64,000 nt of DNA from assembly GCA_039193455.1 (NCBI GenBank), contig JBCCWO010000009.1, forward strand, positions 1 to 64,000. Direction: 5' to 3'. This DNA is from JBCBGF01 sp039193455. GTDB lineage: Bacteria > Pseudomonadota > Alphaproteobacteria > Rhodobacterales > Rhodobacteraceae. How positions within the stretch are numbered: position 1 is the first letter of the stretch; the number at the start of each line of letters is the position of its first letter. This document shows, one piece after another, positions 53,680 to 61,898 of the stretch. Below the pieces are notes generated by a model. The model did not search any database. It worked only from the letters and a program-made list of their open reading frames with translations, and was not told the origin of the DNA. Position numbers and translations under genes: made by a program.

Positions 53680-54663
53680 CTATCCGCCGCCGAGCGCGTC
53701 GATGTAGGCCTGTGCTGCAACACCGTCTGCTTCCGCGGCGGCAACGATTTCTTCGACCACTGCGGCGGAAGCAACGTTAAACCGGTCCGCTTCTTCCGGT
53801 GCCAGGGTGATCACCTCTTTGCCGTCCGTGGCGCCAAACTCGGTCAAGGCCTTGTCTGCGATGTCCAACCAGGCCGCATTGCCGTTTATCGACGCGTCGC
53901 GCCCGGCGGCCAGAACCGCTTGCTGTTCTGCATCGCTCAGGTCTGCAAACGTATCCCGGTTCATGATCAGGAAGAACAGTGAGATTGTGGTGTCCATGCC
54001 TTTGGTGACGTGGTTGGTCACCTCTGCCAACCGAAAGGCGCGCAGCGTCGTCGCGTCCGTCATCGCGCCGTCGATCACGCCCGTTTGCATGGCGTTTTAG
54101 ATCCCGGGTGCGGGCATGGACACCGGATTGGCGCCCCAGGCCTGAACGACCAGCCCGGCGTTGCGCGACGGCACGCGGATGTTCAGGCCTTGCAGATCAT
54201 CCAGGCTGGTGATCGGATCATCCGCCATCAAAAGAAGGTTCGGCGCGTTGTTCCAAAGTCCGACAAGCACGGCGCGGCGGTATTCGCCCGCCAGCATTTC
54301 GAAATTATCGACAATGGCCTGCGTCCCGGTTTCAGCCGTTATCACGCCCGGCAATTCGGCAAGCAGGGTCATCGGGAAGTTCGATGCTGTGTAACCCGGC
54401 AGACCAAAGGCGAGGTCAGCGACGCCGTCGACAACACGATTGTATTGTTCTGCCGGACCCGGACCAAGCTCTCCCCCCATGAAAGCCCGTACAGTCGTCT
54501 CTCCCCCCGACGCTGCGGCGACGGCTTCTGCGAAGGGCCCGTATACCTCATCTACGATGAAGTGCTGCGGTGGTTGAAAATCTGCCAGTGACAGTTCATC
54601 TGCTGCAACCGCAGTTGCCGACACTGCAACTGCAACAGCCCCCATGATCGATGTCAGGCGCAT
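53680..54663 (-). pseudogene. TRAP solute-binding protein (DctP family) interrupted by an in-frame stop
   Basis: ATG 54663 follows a perfect GGAGGA. The reading frame encodes a signal peptide (cleavage near VAA-DE), then a normal DctP sequence up to residue 188 (NPVSMPAPGI), meets TAA at 54097-54099, and continues in the same frame (NAMQTGVIDGA) for 138 more codons to the true end. DctP proteins usually carry Tyr between this proline-rich block and the aLQTGvvDG motif, so a single base change from TAT or TAC explains the stop. The product would lack its second lobe. A sequencing error or readthrough cannot be excluded. Confidence 0.85.
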
Positions 54664-54899
54664 TATAGTTCCTCCTCTTTGACTCGCGCAGGTCATCCGT
54701 CGGAATCGACTGGCGCGATCTTCTTGCAATTGGCCGGGTCAGGCGAATTCGAAGAGATCAAGGTAGGATAAGCGGGCGCTATTCCGTATCGGGGCTGATG
54801 ACGGTGAGGATGGATGTAAGTGTCTGCTTTGATTGAGATATCGTGTTCGAGCGCCGCGATACAACTTAAACAAGATGTCTTGGCGGACGGCGCGTTCTC

Positions 54900-56810
54900 T
54901 CAGGCGTCCAGAAGGAACCCGGCGAAGAACGCGGCGAGTTCGTCATGTGCATCCAGGGGGAGGATGTGGGCCACATGCTGGTCGGGGCGCACGATCACGA
55001 TGCACCCCTTGGTCCGGTCGATGCCGCGCATCTCAAAGATATCATCACCGCGTTTCAGATCGGCGCAGAGCACTTTTTCATAGTCGCACAACCGCAAACG
55101 ACCCTTAAGCGGACGCAGCAGCGATGGCATCGCCGTATAGTCGAGTTCGCGAAAGCCTTGCTGGAACACGGCCCGGACATCGATGACTGCGTCCATGTCT
55201 TCGCCGGGACGCGTGTGCCGCCGTAGCGGGGAGTTAGGCGCTTGGTCCAAAAACGCACAGAGCGTGTCGACCGGGGCGCCCTTTTGGCCTTCATCGCCCG
55301 CACCCGCGAATGCGAAGACGCGCCACCGCGCATCGGCTTCGACCGTATGCCCAAGTTCCATCGGTTTCGCGTCGGCCAGCCGGATAGCGGGCGCGGAATG
55401 GAAGCGCATGCCGATGTCAAAGCCGGTCGCCAGGGCTTGATGCGTGGCCGCGCCGGTGAGTTTCGACGGCTCGTAACAGATGGTCAGCCCGGAGGTGTAG
55501 CGCAGGTTCTTGATAAACTCGCGGGCAAACCGCGGCAGGTCTTCGTCTGTGTCCGCGTCCGACCGTGCACCGACGACGCGCGACCACTGATGGTCAAACT
55601 CGACCAGTGCCTTCGCCGCGGCCCAACGCTCTTGCGTGTAGCTGTGCAAGAGTGATGGATGCGCCCGGCCGGTGAGCACGGCAATCATCTTCCATCCCAG
55701 GTTAAAGGTGTCGCCCATTGAAACGTTCATTCCCTGACCGGCCTTGGGGCTGTGGGTATGGCAGGCATCTCCCGCCAGCAGGACGCAGGGGGTGCGCGTC
55801 GCGACCTCGTCTTCGGGCACATCGTCGAACTTGTCCGTCAACCGGTGCCCGATCTCGTAGATCGACCACCACACGACATCTTTCACATCGAACTTGTATG
55901 GCGCAAAGATTTGCTGGGCCTTGGCGATGATGTCGTCGATCGTCAGACCGCGATCTGCCGCGCGCTCTTCCTCTCCAAGGCTCTCCAGTTCCACGTAATG
56001 GCGTACCAGATAGCCGCCTTCGCGCGGCAGGATCAGCATCGTCCCGCCATTGCCGGACTGGATCAACGCCTTCATCCGATAATCGGGGAAATCTGTTACG
56101 GCCAGAACATCCATCACGCCCCAGGCCTGGTGGGCCGCATCGCCGTGCAGGGCGCCTCCGATTGATCGGCGCACGGTCGAACGCGCACCGTCGCACCCGA
56201 CCACGTAGCGGGCCCGCACGGTTTCACGTTGCCCTTCACGGTCCGGATCAGTGCGCTCAAGTGTGACGGTCGCCGGATAGTCGGACGCTGTCGGGTCCAC
56301 CACCACATCCACCACTTTGAGGCCGTAGTCGGGCTCGAGCCGCGAGGGGGCGTTGCGCATGATGTCGAGGTACAGTTCGTGTACCCGCGCCTGGTTGATC
56401 AGAACGTGGGGCATCTCGCTCATGCCGTCCTCAACGTCCTGCACCCGTCCGGCGCGATGAATGCGTGAGGTGTCGTCGGGATGCGGCGTCCAGAATGTCG
56501 ATTCATTGATCCAAACCGACTCTCGCTTGACCTTTTCGGCGAACCCAAAGGCCTGAAACATCTCCATCGAGCGCACGCTGATACCATCGGCCTGACCCTT
56601 TTCCATCGGGCCGAGCTTGGGTTCCACGATCATCGTCCGTATCTCGGGGAACCCGGCCAATTGCGCCGCAAGACACAGGCCCGCGGGCCCGCATCCTGCG
56701 ATCAGGACATCAACCGTTTTGGGGAGTTCAGCAGAAGACACGCGCCACGGTTCAGCAGGCGGATGGATATCCGGATCCCCGGGCCTAAAGCCGTTCAGGT
56801 GATATTGCAT
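54900..56810 (-). CDS. FAD-dependent aromatic hydroxylase (3-hydroxybenzoate 4-monooxygenase / phenol 2-monooxygenase-like)
   Basis: ATG 56810 follows GGGGAAG; a TTG at 56822 is less likely. The 636-residue length fits MobA and phenol hydroxylase. It has the FAD motif DVLIAGCGPAGLCLA (34-48), the DG motif YVVGCDGARSTVRRSIGG, the second FAD block CVLLAGDACHTHSPKAGQGMNVSMGD and a C-terminal thioredoxin-like dimerisation domain. It adds a hydroxyl to a phenolic acid with NAD(P)H and oxygen. In this cluster it probably makes the catecholic or trihydroxy substrate for ring cleavage. Substrate assignment is inferred. Confidence 0.87.
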   Translation of the reverse strand: MQYHLNGFRPGDPDIHPPAEPWRVSSAELPKTVDVLIAGCGPAGLCLAAQLAGFPEIRTMIVEPKLGPMEKGQADGISVRSMEMFQAFGFAEKVKRESVWINESTFWTPHPDDTSRIHRAGRVQDVEDGMSEMPHVLINQARVHELYLDIMRNAPSRLEPDYGLKVVDVVVDPTASDYPATVTLERTDPDREGQRETVRARYVVGCDGARSTVRRSIGGALHGDAAHQAWGVMDVLAVTDFPDYRMKALIQSGNGGTMLILPREGGYLVRHYVELESLGEEERAADRGLTIDDIIAKAQQIFAPYKFDVKDVVWWSIYEIGHRLTDKFDDVPEDEVATRTPCVLLAGDACHTHSPKAGQGMNVSMGDTFNLGWKMIAVLTGRAHPSLLHSYTQERWAAAKALVEFDHQWSRVVGARSDADTDEDLPRFAREFIKNLRYTSGLTICYEPSKLTGAATHQALATGFDIGMRFHSAPAIRLADAKPMELGHTVEADARWRVFAFAGAGDEGQKGAPVDTLCAFLDQAPNSPLRRHTRPGEDMDAVIDVRAVFQQGFRELDYTAMPSLLRPLKGRLRLCDYEKVLCADLKRGDDIFEMRGIDRTKGCIVIVRPDQHVAHILPLDAHDELAAFFAGFLLDA

Positions 56811-56951
56811 GGTCTTCCCCAAATACTGTGGTGCCTGCCCAATCCGTGCTTTCCGGCGTGGCCGCGGTCAGCTGTGCGCAAGGTGACCCGTTATTTGCGG
56901 TATCATGCCAATAAAACCAATTCGAACAGAACGGCACTGGATAAGCTGGCG

Positions 56952-58136
56952 CTATTGCGTTGTGATTTCTGCGGCCACCTCGCGTAGCTGCGCAAGCAAC
57001 GTATCCTGTGCCTTGGTCGGCAGCCAACCGGTGCGGTAGGTCAACCCAATCTCTCGGCCAGGCCAGTCAATCCCCGTATTGAGTTCGACGAGCGTTCCGT
57101 TCCGGATCTCGCGCTGCGCCTGCTGGCCCGAGATACAGCCCAGAAGGTCCGATTTTAGCAGCAGCTCGCGGATAAGCAGGATCGAACCGCATTCAACGAT
57201 GCTTTCCGGCATGGCCAGTCCCCGACGCTCAAAAAGCGTGTCAAACTGCTCGCGCGTTGGGGTGCCGGGACGGGGCACGGCCCAGGGATGCTGAACCAGT
57301 TCCTCCAAAGTCAGCCGGGCCTTGCGATCCAGCTCATGGTCTGGGCGGGCGAGGACAACAAGGTGATCGGTAAAGAGCGGTTCTTGCACGACGTCTTCAA
57401 CCGGTGGCGGATCACGCAACGCGCCGATCATGAAATCAATGTCGCCTTTCCGCATGCCGGCGAGCATCTCTTTGAACGTGCCGTCGATGACGGTGATCGG
57501 TTGTTTTGGCCGTACGGCGCGAAACCGCGCCAGGGCCTCTGGCAACACCTGCGCGCGCGAAAGCGGCAATGCGCCGATGCGGATGCTGCCCACTTCGCGG
57601 CCATCGAAGTCGGCCAGATCGGCATCGGCTTGATCGAATTCGGCAAAGGCGAGGCGCGCGGCTTGCGCGATGTCGCGGCAGGGCCGGGTGGCCACCAGCC
57701 CAAAGGATGTGCGTTCGAACAGCGATCGGGCGGCCTCTTGCTCCAGTTGGGACACAGCTCTGTGGACGGTGGGCTGGGCCAATCCCAAAACACGGGCCGC
57801 AAGCATGTAGCTCTGTGCCTCTGACATCGCGATCAAGGACTGCAACTGCGCGAATGTGGCGGTGACGACGAGGCGGGGTGAGACGTTGGAGAGTGCGCGA
57901 TCCAAACGGTTCATCGCGCGGCGCAAGCGGGCCTCCATGACCGCGCCACGTTTGCTCAGGAAGAAACCCTGCCGGGTTCGTTTAAACAGCGCACCCCCCG
58001 CCTCGCGCTCGAGTTTCGCAAGGGCTTGCGTGATTGCCGGCTGTGAGACGTTGCACCGTTCGGCCGCCGCGGTCGGTGTGCGCAGATCGACGACCGCAAG
58101 AAAAACCCGAAAGTGCCGCAGGTTACGAGAGATCAT
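56952..58136 (-). CDS. LysR-type regulator with two N-terminal winged-helix domains
   Basis: ATG 58136 follows AAAGGTCAC. The 394-residue protein is about 90 residues longer than standard LysR proteins. The first DNA-binding domain spans about 4-64 (FLAVVDLRTPTAAAERCNVSQPAITQALAKLEREAGG), a second distinct one spans about 96-152 (QSLIAMSEAQSYMLAARVLGLAQPTVHRAVSQLEQEAARSLFERT), and the ligand domain covers about 184-390. It lies between the tautomerase and monooxygenase genes in the same orientation, so it is the likely regulator of this catabolic cluster, responding to an aromatic acid or a cleavage product. Confidence 0.88.
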   Translation of the reverse strand: MISRNLRHFRVFLAVVDLRTPTAAAERCNVSQPAITQALAKLEREAGGALFKRTRQGFFLSKRGAVMEARLRRAMNRLDRALSNVSPRLVVTATFAQLQSLIAMSEAQSYMLAARVLGLAQPTVHRAVSQLEQEAARSLFERTSFGLVATRPCRDIAQAARLAFAEFDQADADLADFDGREVGSIRIGALPLSRAQVLPEALARFRAVRPKQPITVIDGTFKEMLAGMRKGDIDFMIGALRDPPPVEDVVQEPLFTDHLVVLARPDHELDRKARLTLEELVQHPWAVPRPGTPTREQFDTLFERRGLAMPESIVECGSILLIRELLLKSDLLGCISGQQAQREIRNGTLVELNTGIDWPGREIGLTYRTGWLPTKAQDTLLAQLREVAAEITTQ

Positions 58137-58270
58137 GTGACCTTTGCCGTGCGATCTGTTCAATTCGGAAGTGCACTGGCAACCTTCAGTTTGGCGAGGC
58201 GCTGACCTCGGTCACTCGAAGCGCGCAGCCTTGCGCGGCGTCCCGGGGCCAAGGCGCGGCTCGGTGCAGG

Positions 58271-59338
58271 TTAACGGGAAACTGGCGGCGCCGGAAAGAC
58301 CCGCCCCTCAAAGAGTTTGCGCGCAGTGCGCAGGACACCGGCTCTTGTGACGATGCCGTCGTCTCCCATCTCGACGACCACATTTGCCGCGCCGGAAGGA
58401 TGCTCGATGGCAAACGTCCGGTCATCGGGCAGGTGCGCTACGCCCGCGGCGGTTGTCCCCTTTAGACAGCAGGCCGTGGCAACGCTGACCGCCGCGAAGA
58501 CACCGATTGACGTGTGACATCTGTGTGGAATGAAGCTGCGGGTCGAGATGGTGCCCCCTGCAGTTGGTTTGGACACGATGGTCATCTTCGGAACAGATTT
58601 CTGTGTGACATCGCCCAGGTTCATAAGCGGGCCACACTCCCTCCGAATGGACTCAAGCCGCGACTTGAGCGCGTCGTTCGCTTCCAGTTCTTCCCGCGTT
58701 TCTCGTCCGGTGATTTCGAGGTCTGTCGCCTGTAGAATGACGCAAGGCATGCCATTGTCGATCATGGTGCAGGGAAGGCCCTGTATCTGATCAACGGCCT
58801 TGCCGGTTGGAAGCAGCGCCCCACACATGGATCCGGCGATGTTGTCGAAGAGCAGGGGAATCGCCGCGTGCGCCCCAGGAACGCCGTCGATCCGCGACTG
58901 TCCATCATATCTAACGCGTCCCCCCGGAGTTCGCACGGCTGCCGTCGCAATCTCGCCGGTGTTCAGCATGTGAATCCGCACCGCTGTCTCGTCGGCTTGG
59001 GCCGAGACCAGGCCAAGCTCAATCGCCGCGGGACCGACGGCTGCAAGGATGTTGCCGCAGCCTTGAGCGTCTGACACGGTTGCCTGATCCACGAAGACCT
59101 GAAGAAAAAGATAGTCGACATCCGCGCCCTCGCGCGTCGGTAGCGCCAGTATGGCGACCTTGGACGTCAAAGGGTCCGCGCCCCCGATTCCGTCGATCTG
59201 GCGGGGATCTGGCGATCCCATGATGCGGAGAAGAAGGGCGTTGCGGTCCTGCGGATCTGCTGGCAGGTCTGCGGCGAGAAAACAGGCGGCTTTCGACGTG
59301 CCGCCGCGCATCCAAAGACAGGGTATGCCATCGGTCAT
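58271..59338 (-). CDS. galD: 4-oxalomesaconate tautomerase-like protein (GalD/PrpF family)
   Basis: It is predicted to interconvert keto and enol forms of 4-oxalomesaconate in the gallate/protocatechuate meta-cleavage pathway. The 355-residue protein has the PrpF signature IPCLWMRGGTSKAACFL at the start, GIGGADPLTSKVAIL, SDAQGCGNILAAVGPAAIE with its cysteine, and RSFIPHRCHTSIGVFAAV. PrpF homologues also act in propionate metabolism, but flanking galC- and galB-like genes support GalD. GAGGGG lies 8 bp before the ATG, 12 bp after the galC stop. Confidence 0.87.
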   Translation of the reverse strand: MTDGIPCLWMRGGTSKAACFLAADLPADPQDRNALLLRIMGSPDPRQIDGIGGADPLTSKVAILALPTREGADVDYLFLQVFVDQATVSDAQGCGNILAAVGPAAIELGLVSAQADETAVRIHMLNTGEIATAAVRTPGGRVRYDGQSRIDGVPGAHAAIPLLFDNIAGSMCGALLPTGKAVDQIQGLPCTMIDNGMPCVILQATDLEITGRETREELEANDALKSRLESIRRECGPLMNLGDVTQKSVPKMTIVSKPTAGGTISTRSFIPHRCHTSIGVFAAVSVATACCLKGTTAAGVAHLPDDRTFAIEHPSGAANVVVEMGDDGIVTRAGVLRTARKLFEGRVFPAPPVSR

Positions 59339-59350
59339 CTGCGGCGCCCC

Positions 59351-60022
59351 TCAGACGTACCTGAGGCCTTTTTCGGCCAGTCGTGGTCGCATGTTGTAGA
59401 TATCGAGACCAAGTTCGCCGTTGGCCAATCGTTTGCGCTTGGCGTCTTCGGCGGCCAAACGCGTTTCGGCTGCCGCGAGCGTGCTCTCGGCATCGGCGCG
59501 CGGCACAACGACCACGCCGTCATCATCCGCCACGATCACGTCGCCCGCCCCAATGGTCTGACCTGCACAGACGACGGGCACATTCACCGAGCCCAGCGTT
59601 TCCTTAACCGTTCCCTGCGCACTGATCGCTTTCGACCAGACGGGGAACCGCATGTTCGTCAGATCCCGCACATCGCGCACACCGGCATCGATGATCAGGC
59701 CAGCACATCCGCGTGCCATGGCCGAGGTGGCCAGCAAGTCGCCAAAATATCCGTTGTCGCAGGGGGAGGTCGGCGCAAGGACAAGAATATCACCTGGCTG
59801 CAACTGTTCGATTGCGACGTGCAGCATCCAGTTGTCACCTGGGGGTGCGCTGATCGTTACCGCGGACCCCGCCACCTGAGCGCCGGAATAGATGGGACGC
59901 ATGTATGCGTGCAGGCAGCCCGTGCGCCCTTGCGCTTCGTGCACCGTTGCGACGCCCGCGTCGCCAAGCTTTTGGATCGTGCCTTCATCCGCGCGGTCGA
60001 TGTTTTGCACAACAACGTTCAT
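59351..60022 (-). CDS. galC: 4-carboxy-4-hydroxy-2-oxoadipate aldolase (GalC/LigK, RraA fold)
   Basis: It cleaves 4-carboxy-4-hydroxy-2-oxoadipate to pyruvate and oxaloacetate. The 223-residue protein has the RraA-like aldolase pattern: LGDAGVATVHEAQGRTG near the start, GLIIDAGVRDVRDL with the Arg-Asp catalytic pair, and the terminal GDVIVADDDGVVVVPRADAE. RraA ribonuclease inhibitors share the fold but usually lack this context. It starts 4 bp after the dioxygenase stop. Confidence 0.88.
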   Translation of the reverse strand: MNVVVQNIDRADEGTIQKLGDAGVATVHEAQGRTGCLHAYMRPIYSGAQVAGSAVTISAPPGDNWMLHVAIEQLQPGDILVLAPTSPCDNGYFGDLLATSAMARGCAGLIIDAGVRDVRDLTNMRFPVWSKAISAQGTVKETLGSVNVPVVCAGQTIGAGDVIVADDDGVVVVPRADAESTLAAAETRLAAEDAKRKRLANGELGLDIYNMRPRLAEKGLRYV

Positions 60023-60026
60023 CAGA

Positions 60027-60992
60027 TTACTCCGGCTGCTTGATGGGCGGCGTTCCGTGACTGTGAAATGTCTCGATCGTCTTAAGGCCCCAGGCCTGGC
60101 CCTTCTTTCTTTCAGCCTCGGTCCAGACCACGGGTTCCCAATCCGGTGCCAGGATCAAACGCGCGCCTGCATTGGCAAGCTCGACACGGTTGCCCGCCGG
60201 TTCCCAGACATAAAGAAAGAAGGTGCCCTGAATTGCGTGTTTGTGCGGGCCGGTTTCGATGTGCACGCCGTTCTGCAAAAAGATATCCGCAGCCCGCAGA
60301 ATATCCTCTCGCTGATCGGTGGCGTAGGTGATGTGGTGAAACCTGCCACTGCCGCCGCCATGTTCTTCGGTACAGGCAAGATCGTAGGTCTTGTTGTTGA
60401 CGGTGAACCAACAGCCTCCAAGCCGCCCGTTGTCGAGTTGGATCATTTCCGTGACACGCGCGCCGAGGCAGATCTCCATAAATTGGCGAAATTCGCTGAC
60501 ATCCTCGGACAAGAGGTTGAGGTGGTCGATCCGACGTGGGGGCGCGCCCGTGAACGCAGAGGCCGTATTCTTCAGCGCCGGGATCTCGTTGCCTGACGCC
60601 GCGTGGCGCACCGTGTCGTAGTAGATTTCAAAGACATGGCCGGACGGATCTTCAAATCGGAAGGCACGCCCATGGGACGGGTCGCCTTCGGTCCAGCCGT
60701 GGCTCGTATAGTCCGACGCCTCGATCACCGCGACGCGCCGTTCCAGCGCTTCCGGTGACGCGGCGCGATAGCCGATATGCCCAACACCCGTTGTGTCAGA
60801 CCGCGTGAGTTTCAGCGTGGCAAATTCGTAATCGTCCCAGGCCCGCAAGTAGGCCGATGTCGTATCTGCCCCAGAAAGCTTCAGCCCATAGACACGCGTG
60901 AAGAAATCCAGACTTTCCTCGTACTTATCGGTCAATACCTCGACATGCCCGAGATGCGCGATGTCGAAGGATGGGTTCGTCGGCGCGGTCAT
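60027..60992 (-). CDS. Two-domain VOC extradiol ring-cleavage dioxygenase (catechol 2,3-dioxygenase type)
   Basis: ATG 60992 follows GAGGAACGCC; longer readings run into galB. The 321-residue protein has two vicinal-oxygen-chelate modules: an N-terminal one (HLGHVEVLTDKYEESLDFFTRVYGL, from residue 13) and a catalytic C-terminal one (from about 154). Candidate Fe(II) ligands are H157 (RIDHLNL), H219 or H220 (FHHIT) and E271 (GNRVELA), the class I extradiol set. It probably cleaves the ring next to the hydroxyl pair. In a gal-type gene cluster the ring-cleaving enzyme is normally a LigAB-type protein, which is absent here. Confidence 0.9.
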   Translation of the reverse strand: MTAPTNPSFDIAHLGHVEVLTDKYEESLDFFTRVYGLKLSGADTTSAYLRAWDDYEFATLKLTRSDTTGVGHIGYRAASPEALERRVAVIEASDYTSHGWTEGDPSHGRAFRFEDPSGHVFEIYYDTVRHAASGNEIPALKNTASAFTGAPPRRIDHLNLLSEDVSEFRQFMEICLGARVTEMIQLDNGRLGGCWFTVNNKTYDLACTEEHGGGSGRFHHITYATDQREDILRAADIFLQNGVHIETGPHKHAIQGTFFLYVWEPAGNRVELANAGARLILAPDWEPVVWTEAERKKGQAWGLKTIETFHSHGTPPIKQPE

Positions 60993-61026
60993 GTCGGCGT
61001 TCCTCGGTCTGTGCCTCGGCAAAGGG

Positions 61027-61758
61027 TCAAAGCGCGTCGACTGTGCGCGGAAAGACCGACTCAAAGCCCTCCGCATACTGGCAATCGCGCCCGCCGGACA
61101 TGCCACCGGAATTGCGTTTGAAGTGATTGGCCCGTTGCTGGGCAACGCGGGTGTAATAGTCCCACAGATGCACCTGGCCGTTCATGCATTCCATTGCGGC
61201 GCGTTTCTTGTCCCACACCGATGTGATGTCGAGAAAGGTGTCCGGCTTCCATCCCATCTGCTCGGTCTGGTGCGGCTCAAACAGATAGAGTTGGGGCGCG
61301 CCCAGGACCTGTTCGCCGGGGTTATGTCCCCAGGCTTGCGCGATCATACGACACTCCAACGCGATTTGGGTCGTGTACATGTGATCCGTATTGTACGGGT
61401 CAAACCGGCTGTGGCTCATCATGAATTCTGGCTGCACTTTGCGAATAAGATCGACGAGTTTCAGCTTGTCTGCTTTTTCAAGGTCAAGCGGGTAGTCGCC
61501 CAGGTCAAAACACTCCAACTGCGCAACCCCGAGTGCCTTTGCCGCCGCCTCTGCCTCGGCGCGCCGGATGTCCTTGACCTCATCAAGTGATTTCCCCTCT
61601 TTCCAAAGGCGCGCACTTTCCCCGCGTTCGCCAAAAGACAGGCAGGCTACGGTGACGTCGTAACCGAGATCGGCATGCAACGCGATCGCCCCACCGCAGC
61701 GCCAGACAAAGTCTGCTGCGTGAGCCGATATGACCAATGCTGTTTTGTTTACCGTCAC
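61027..61758 (-). CDS. galB: 4-oxalomesaconate hydratase-like protein (GalB, PIG-L fold)
   Basis: The 243-residue protein has the PIG-L/LmbE metal motif region (VISAHAADFVWRCGGAIA, where usual AHPDD reads AHAAD) and MMSHSRFDPYNTDHMYTTQIAL with a later HxxH-type element, as in GalB of Pseudomonas, which hydrates 4-oxalomesaconate to 4-carboxy-4-hydroxy-2-oxoadipate. The Pro-Asp to Ala-Ala change at the first metal site is seen in GalB-type proteins and separates them from deacetylases. It precedes the dioxygenase, galC and galD genes. A generic PIG-L hydrolase is the alternative. Confidence 0.82.
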   Translation of the reverse strand: MTVNKTALVISAHAADFVWRCGGAIALHADLGYDVTVACLSFGERGESARLWKEGKSLDEVKDIRRAEAEAAAKALGVAQLECFDLGDYPLDLEKADKLKLVDLIRKVQPEFMMSHSRFDPYNTDHMYTTQIALECRMIAQAWGHNPGEQVLGAPQLYLFEPHQTEQMGWKPDTFLDITSVWDKKRAAMECMNGQVHLWDYYTRVAQQRANHFKRNSGGMSGGRDCQYAEGFESVFPRTVDAL

Positions 61759-61898
61759 CGCGCGCGCTCCTTCCCGGGTGGGATAGACGTCTCACGGGCC
61801 GCGCGTCCGCTACAAATTCGAAGGCTCTCTTCTTCGATAATTTTTAGCTATAGACGCCGGTTCCGGATGTGCCAGCGGTCGGGGCGTGCAGGTTTGCG

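Noticed and set aside
59351..60022. RraA regulator of ribonuclease E
   Set aside because: The fold is shared, but the position between an extradiol dioxygenase and a tautomerase gene, together with the aldolase Arg-Asp pair, favours the oxoadipate aldolase.
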